A stretch of 26,439 nt of DNA, from assembly GCA_963789885.1 (NCBI GenBank), contig CAWBNB010000063.1, forward strand, positions 1-26,439, written 5' to 3'. Every line of letters starts with the position of its first letter. Position 1 is the stretch's first letter. The notes below the pieces were generated by a model. That model made no database searches. It was not told the DNA's origin and worked only from the letters and a program-made list of their open reading frames with translations. Shown here piece after piece: positions 25,091 through 26,439 of this stretch. The position numbers were made by a program, and so were the translations under genes. The DNA is from DATEDA01 sp963789885. GTDB taxonomy: Bacteria; Pseudomonadota; Gammaproteobacteria; Burkholderiales; SG8-39.

Positions 25091-25128
25091 TCGTTGAACG
25101 GCCGCTTTCGGGAAGCTCGAACGGCTGG
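25091..25128. repeat. Interspersed repeat copy G
   Basis: TCGTTGAACGGCCGCTTTCG then GGAAGCTCGAACGGCTGG. It is the reverse-complement orientation of the GAAAGCGGCCGTTCAACG core seen in cluster C and at the intron's truncated end. Confidence 0.5.
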
Positions 25129-25190
25129 AAGGGGTCGACAGTGACAGTTTGCTGGCTTCGAATGCAGCCGTTGTCCGGTCAACGTTGAGG

Positions 25191-25209
25191 GCAGGTGGCT
25201 GCCACCTGC
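25191..25209. promoter_or_regulatory. Palindrome GCAGGTGGC-T-GCCACCTGC
   Basis: A 9-bp perfect dyad with a single central base lies between norB and the insertion sequence, about 35 bases from the IS end. A symmetric operator or a remnant of target structure are both possible. Confidence 0.3.
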
Positions 25210-25242
25210 TCGACGACTGGCGAGCGTCAAGTTTCAGGTGCG

Positions 25243-26439
25243 GATTCAACTGGTCGATGCAACACACTAGACGCTGTCGAAGCGGAAGGAGTGTTGCAGA
25301 TGAAGCAAAGGCCACGGATTTACTACTCCGCCAGCCAAAGGGCACTCATCTGGGAGCGCTGGCGGAAGGGCGAGACGCTTCACCAGATCGCAGGGTTGTT
25401 TGATCGAGACCATTCATCGATACAGCGCATCCTGGCTGAGTCGGGCGGGATACGCCCAGCCGAGCGGCGCCGTTCGAGATTGGCATTGACTTTGAGCGAG
25501 CGCGAAGAGATCTCGCGTGCCGTAGTAGCAGGAAGCTCGATCCGCTCGATCGCGGCGTCGCTCGGACGAGCGCCGTCGTCGATCAGCCGCGAGATCCGCC
25601 GCAATGGCGGCCCGGGAGGCTATCGAGCCGCTCGAGCCGACCAGGCGGCCTGGGATCGGGCCCGTCGCCCGAAGGTCTGTAAACTGGTACAGAACCGAGC
25701 GTTGGCACACCTTGTGGCAAGCAAGCTATACCGGGAGTGGTCGCCTGAACAAATCGCTGGCTGGCTCAAGCGTACCTACCCCGATGACGAAACCCATCAG
25801 GTGTCACACGAGACCATCTATCGCAGCCTGTTCATCCAGGCCCGCGGGGCGCTGAAGAAGGAACTGATGGCGCACTTGCGGCGCACACGCGGGATGCGCC
25901 GTTCGCGACACCACACGCAAAAGACCAGCATTCACGGTCGAATTAGCGACGCAGTCTCCATCAGCGAGCGTCCCGCCGCGGGCCGACGACCGCGCGCTGC
26001 CCGGTCACTGGGAAGGTGACCTTCTGTTTGGCAGCCACAATAGCCAGATTGCCACACTCGTCGAACGTCAATCCCGCTACGTCATGCTCGCGAAGGTCGG
26101 CAGCAAAGATACCGAGACCGTCGTCAACGCCCTCATCAAGCACGCGCACAAGTTACCGCACGAACTCTACCAGTCGCTGACCTGGGATCGCGGCAAAGAG
26201 ATGGCTGACCACAAACGCTTCACGCTGGCCACCGACATCAAGGTCTACTTCTGCGATCCTCACAGTCCTTGGCAGCGCGGATCGAACGAGAATACGAACG
26301 GGCTGTTGCGGCAATATTTACCCAAGGGCATTGACCTTTCAGCCTACTCGCAGCCCAAACTGAATGCTGTTGCCAGGCGAATCAACCAACGGCCGCGTAA
26401 AACACTAAACTACGAAACGCCCGGTGAACGATTTCATCA
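25243..26439 (+). mobile_element. IS30-family insertion sequence, left part
   Basis: The left end is placed near 25243 (GATTCAACTGGTCGATGCAACACA, shortened here as ATTCAACTGGTCGATGCAAC), which resembles terminal repeats I recall for IS30-family elements. The right end is beyond the window, so repeats and target duplication cannot be checked. The single transposase gene occupies the rest. Confidence 0.65.
25300..26439 (+). pseudogene. IS30-family transposase, one frameshift, 3' end off the window
   Basis: A DDE transposase starting MKQRPRIYYSASQRALIWER at 25300, with GGAAGGAG 8 bases upstream. Two helix-turn-helix regions are visible: IAGLFDRDHSSIQRIL (about residues 30-45) and LSEREEISRAVVAG with RSIAASLGRAPSSISREIRR (about 66-105). 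EWSPEQIAGWL and SHETIYRSLF are standard for the family. The frame breaks at a GGG run (25980-25982); removing one G continues as DDRALPGHWEGDLLFG, LTWDRGKEMADH, FCDPHSPWQRGSNENTNGLL, which supplies the D-D-E triad. As written, translation ends at 26019 before the catalytic core is complete, so the copy would be inactive unless the extra G is a sequencing error. Confidence 0.85.

Noticed and set aside
22711..25230. Very long open frame on the minus strand opposite norB, and similar long frames opposite glgP (11098-12444) and livK (2060-3310)
   Set aside because: Rich in Arg, Glu and Asp with no motif or hydrophobic pattern; they are complements of strongly GC-biased real genes whose own frames carry complete family motifs.

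Overview
The window is high-GC chromosomal DNA from a proteobacterium, most likely a betaproteobacterium. I infer this from the GC-rich codon use, the Liv-type ABC transporter layout, Shine-Dalgarno-led genes and ATGA-type overlaps; no taxonomic marker gene is present. It looks like a mosaic of ordinary metabolic genes separated by repeat-rich spacers and mobile DNA.

Layout. 1-3286 (minus): a branched-chain amino-acid-type ABC transporter, livK-livH-livM-livG, with livG cut by the window edge. 3534-4592 (plus): an NAD-type isocitrate dehydrogenase-like enzyme, divergent from livK. 4819-8954 (plus): an overlapping three-gene unit made of an exported TPR-CHAT protease-like protein, a multi-pass membrane protein and an exported protein with beta-propeller-like motifs. 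All three are broken by single-base frameshifts, nine in about 3.1 kb, yet can be read through completely. 9099-9443: a small exported protein with four cysteines. 9795-10373: a CDP-alcohol phosphatidyltransferase. 10543-13044 (minus): an alpha-glucan phosphorylase. 13305-16085 (minus): a P2-type cation ATPase resembling Na+/K+ pumps. 16528-17520 (minus): an exported amidohydrolase-type TIM-barrel protein. 17895-19498 (minus): a Tat-exported aldo/keto reductase overlapping a DUF6064-like membrane protein. 19769-21305 (minus): a group II intron whose 3' end is missing. 21449-22331 (minus): a hemerythrin-domain protein, a gene remnant and a doubtful small ORF. 22753-25053 (plus): a quinol-dependent nitric oxide reductase. 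25243-end: the left part of an IS30-family insertion sequence with a frameshifted transposase.

How the parts fit. The Liv genes form one import system. Hemerythrin and NorB are both plausible nitric oxide or oxygen handling proteins and flank a decayed gene. The CHAT, membrane and propeller genes are translationally coupled and probably act together at the cell envelope; this is the best candidate here for an uncharacterised system. A family of short related repeats (shared elements TCAGCGAC and GAAGCGGNCNTTC) sits in at least seven intergenic spacers. The group II intron begins inside one copy, and its truncated 3' end abuts another copy-like segment.

No tRNA, rRNA or CRISPR array was seen. 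All identifications come from reading motifs in the sequence, with no database search.
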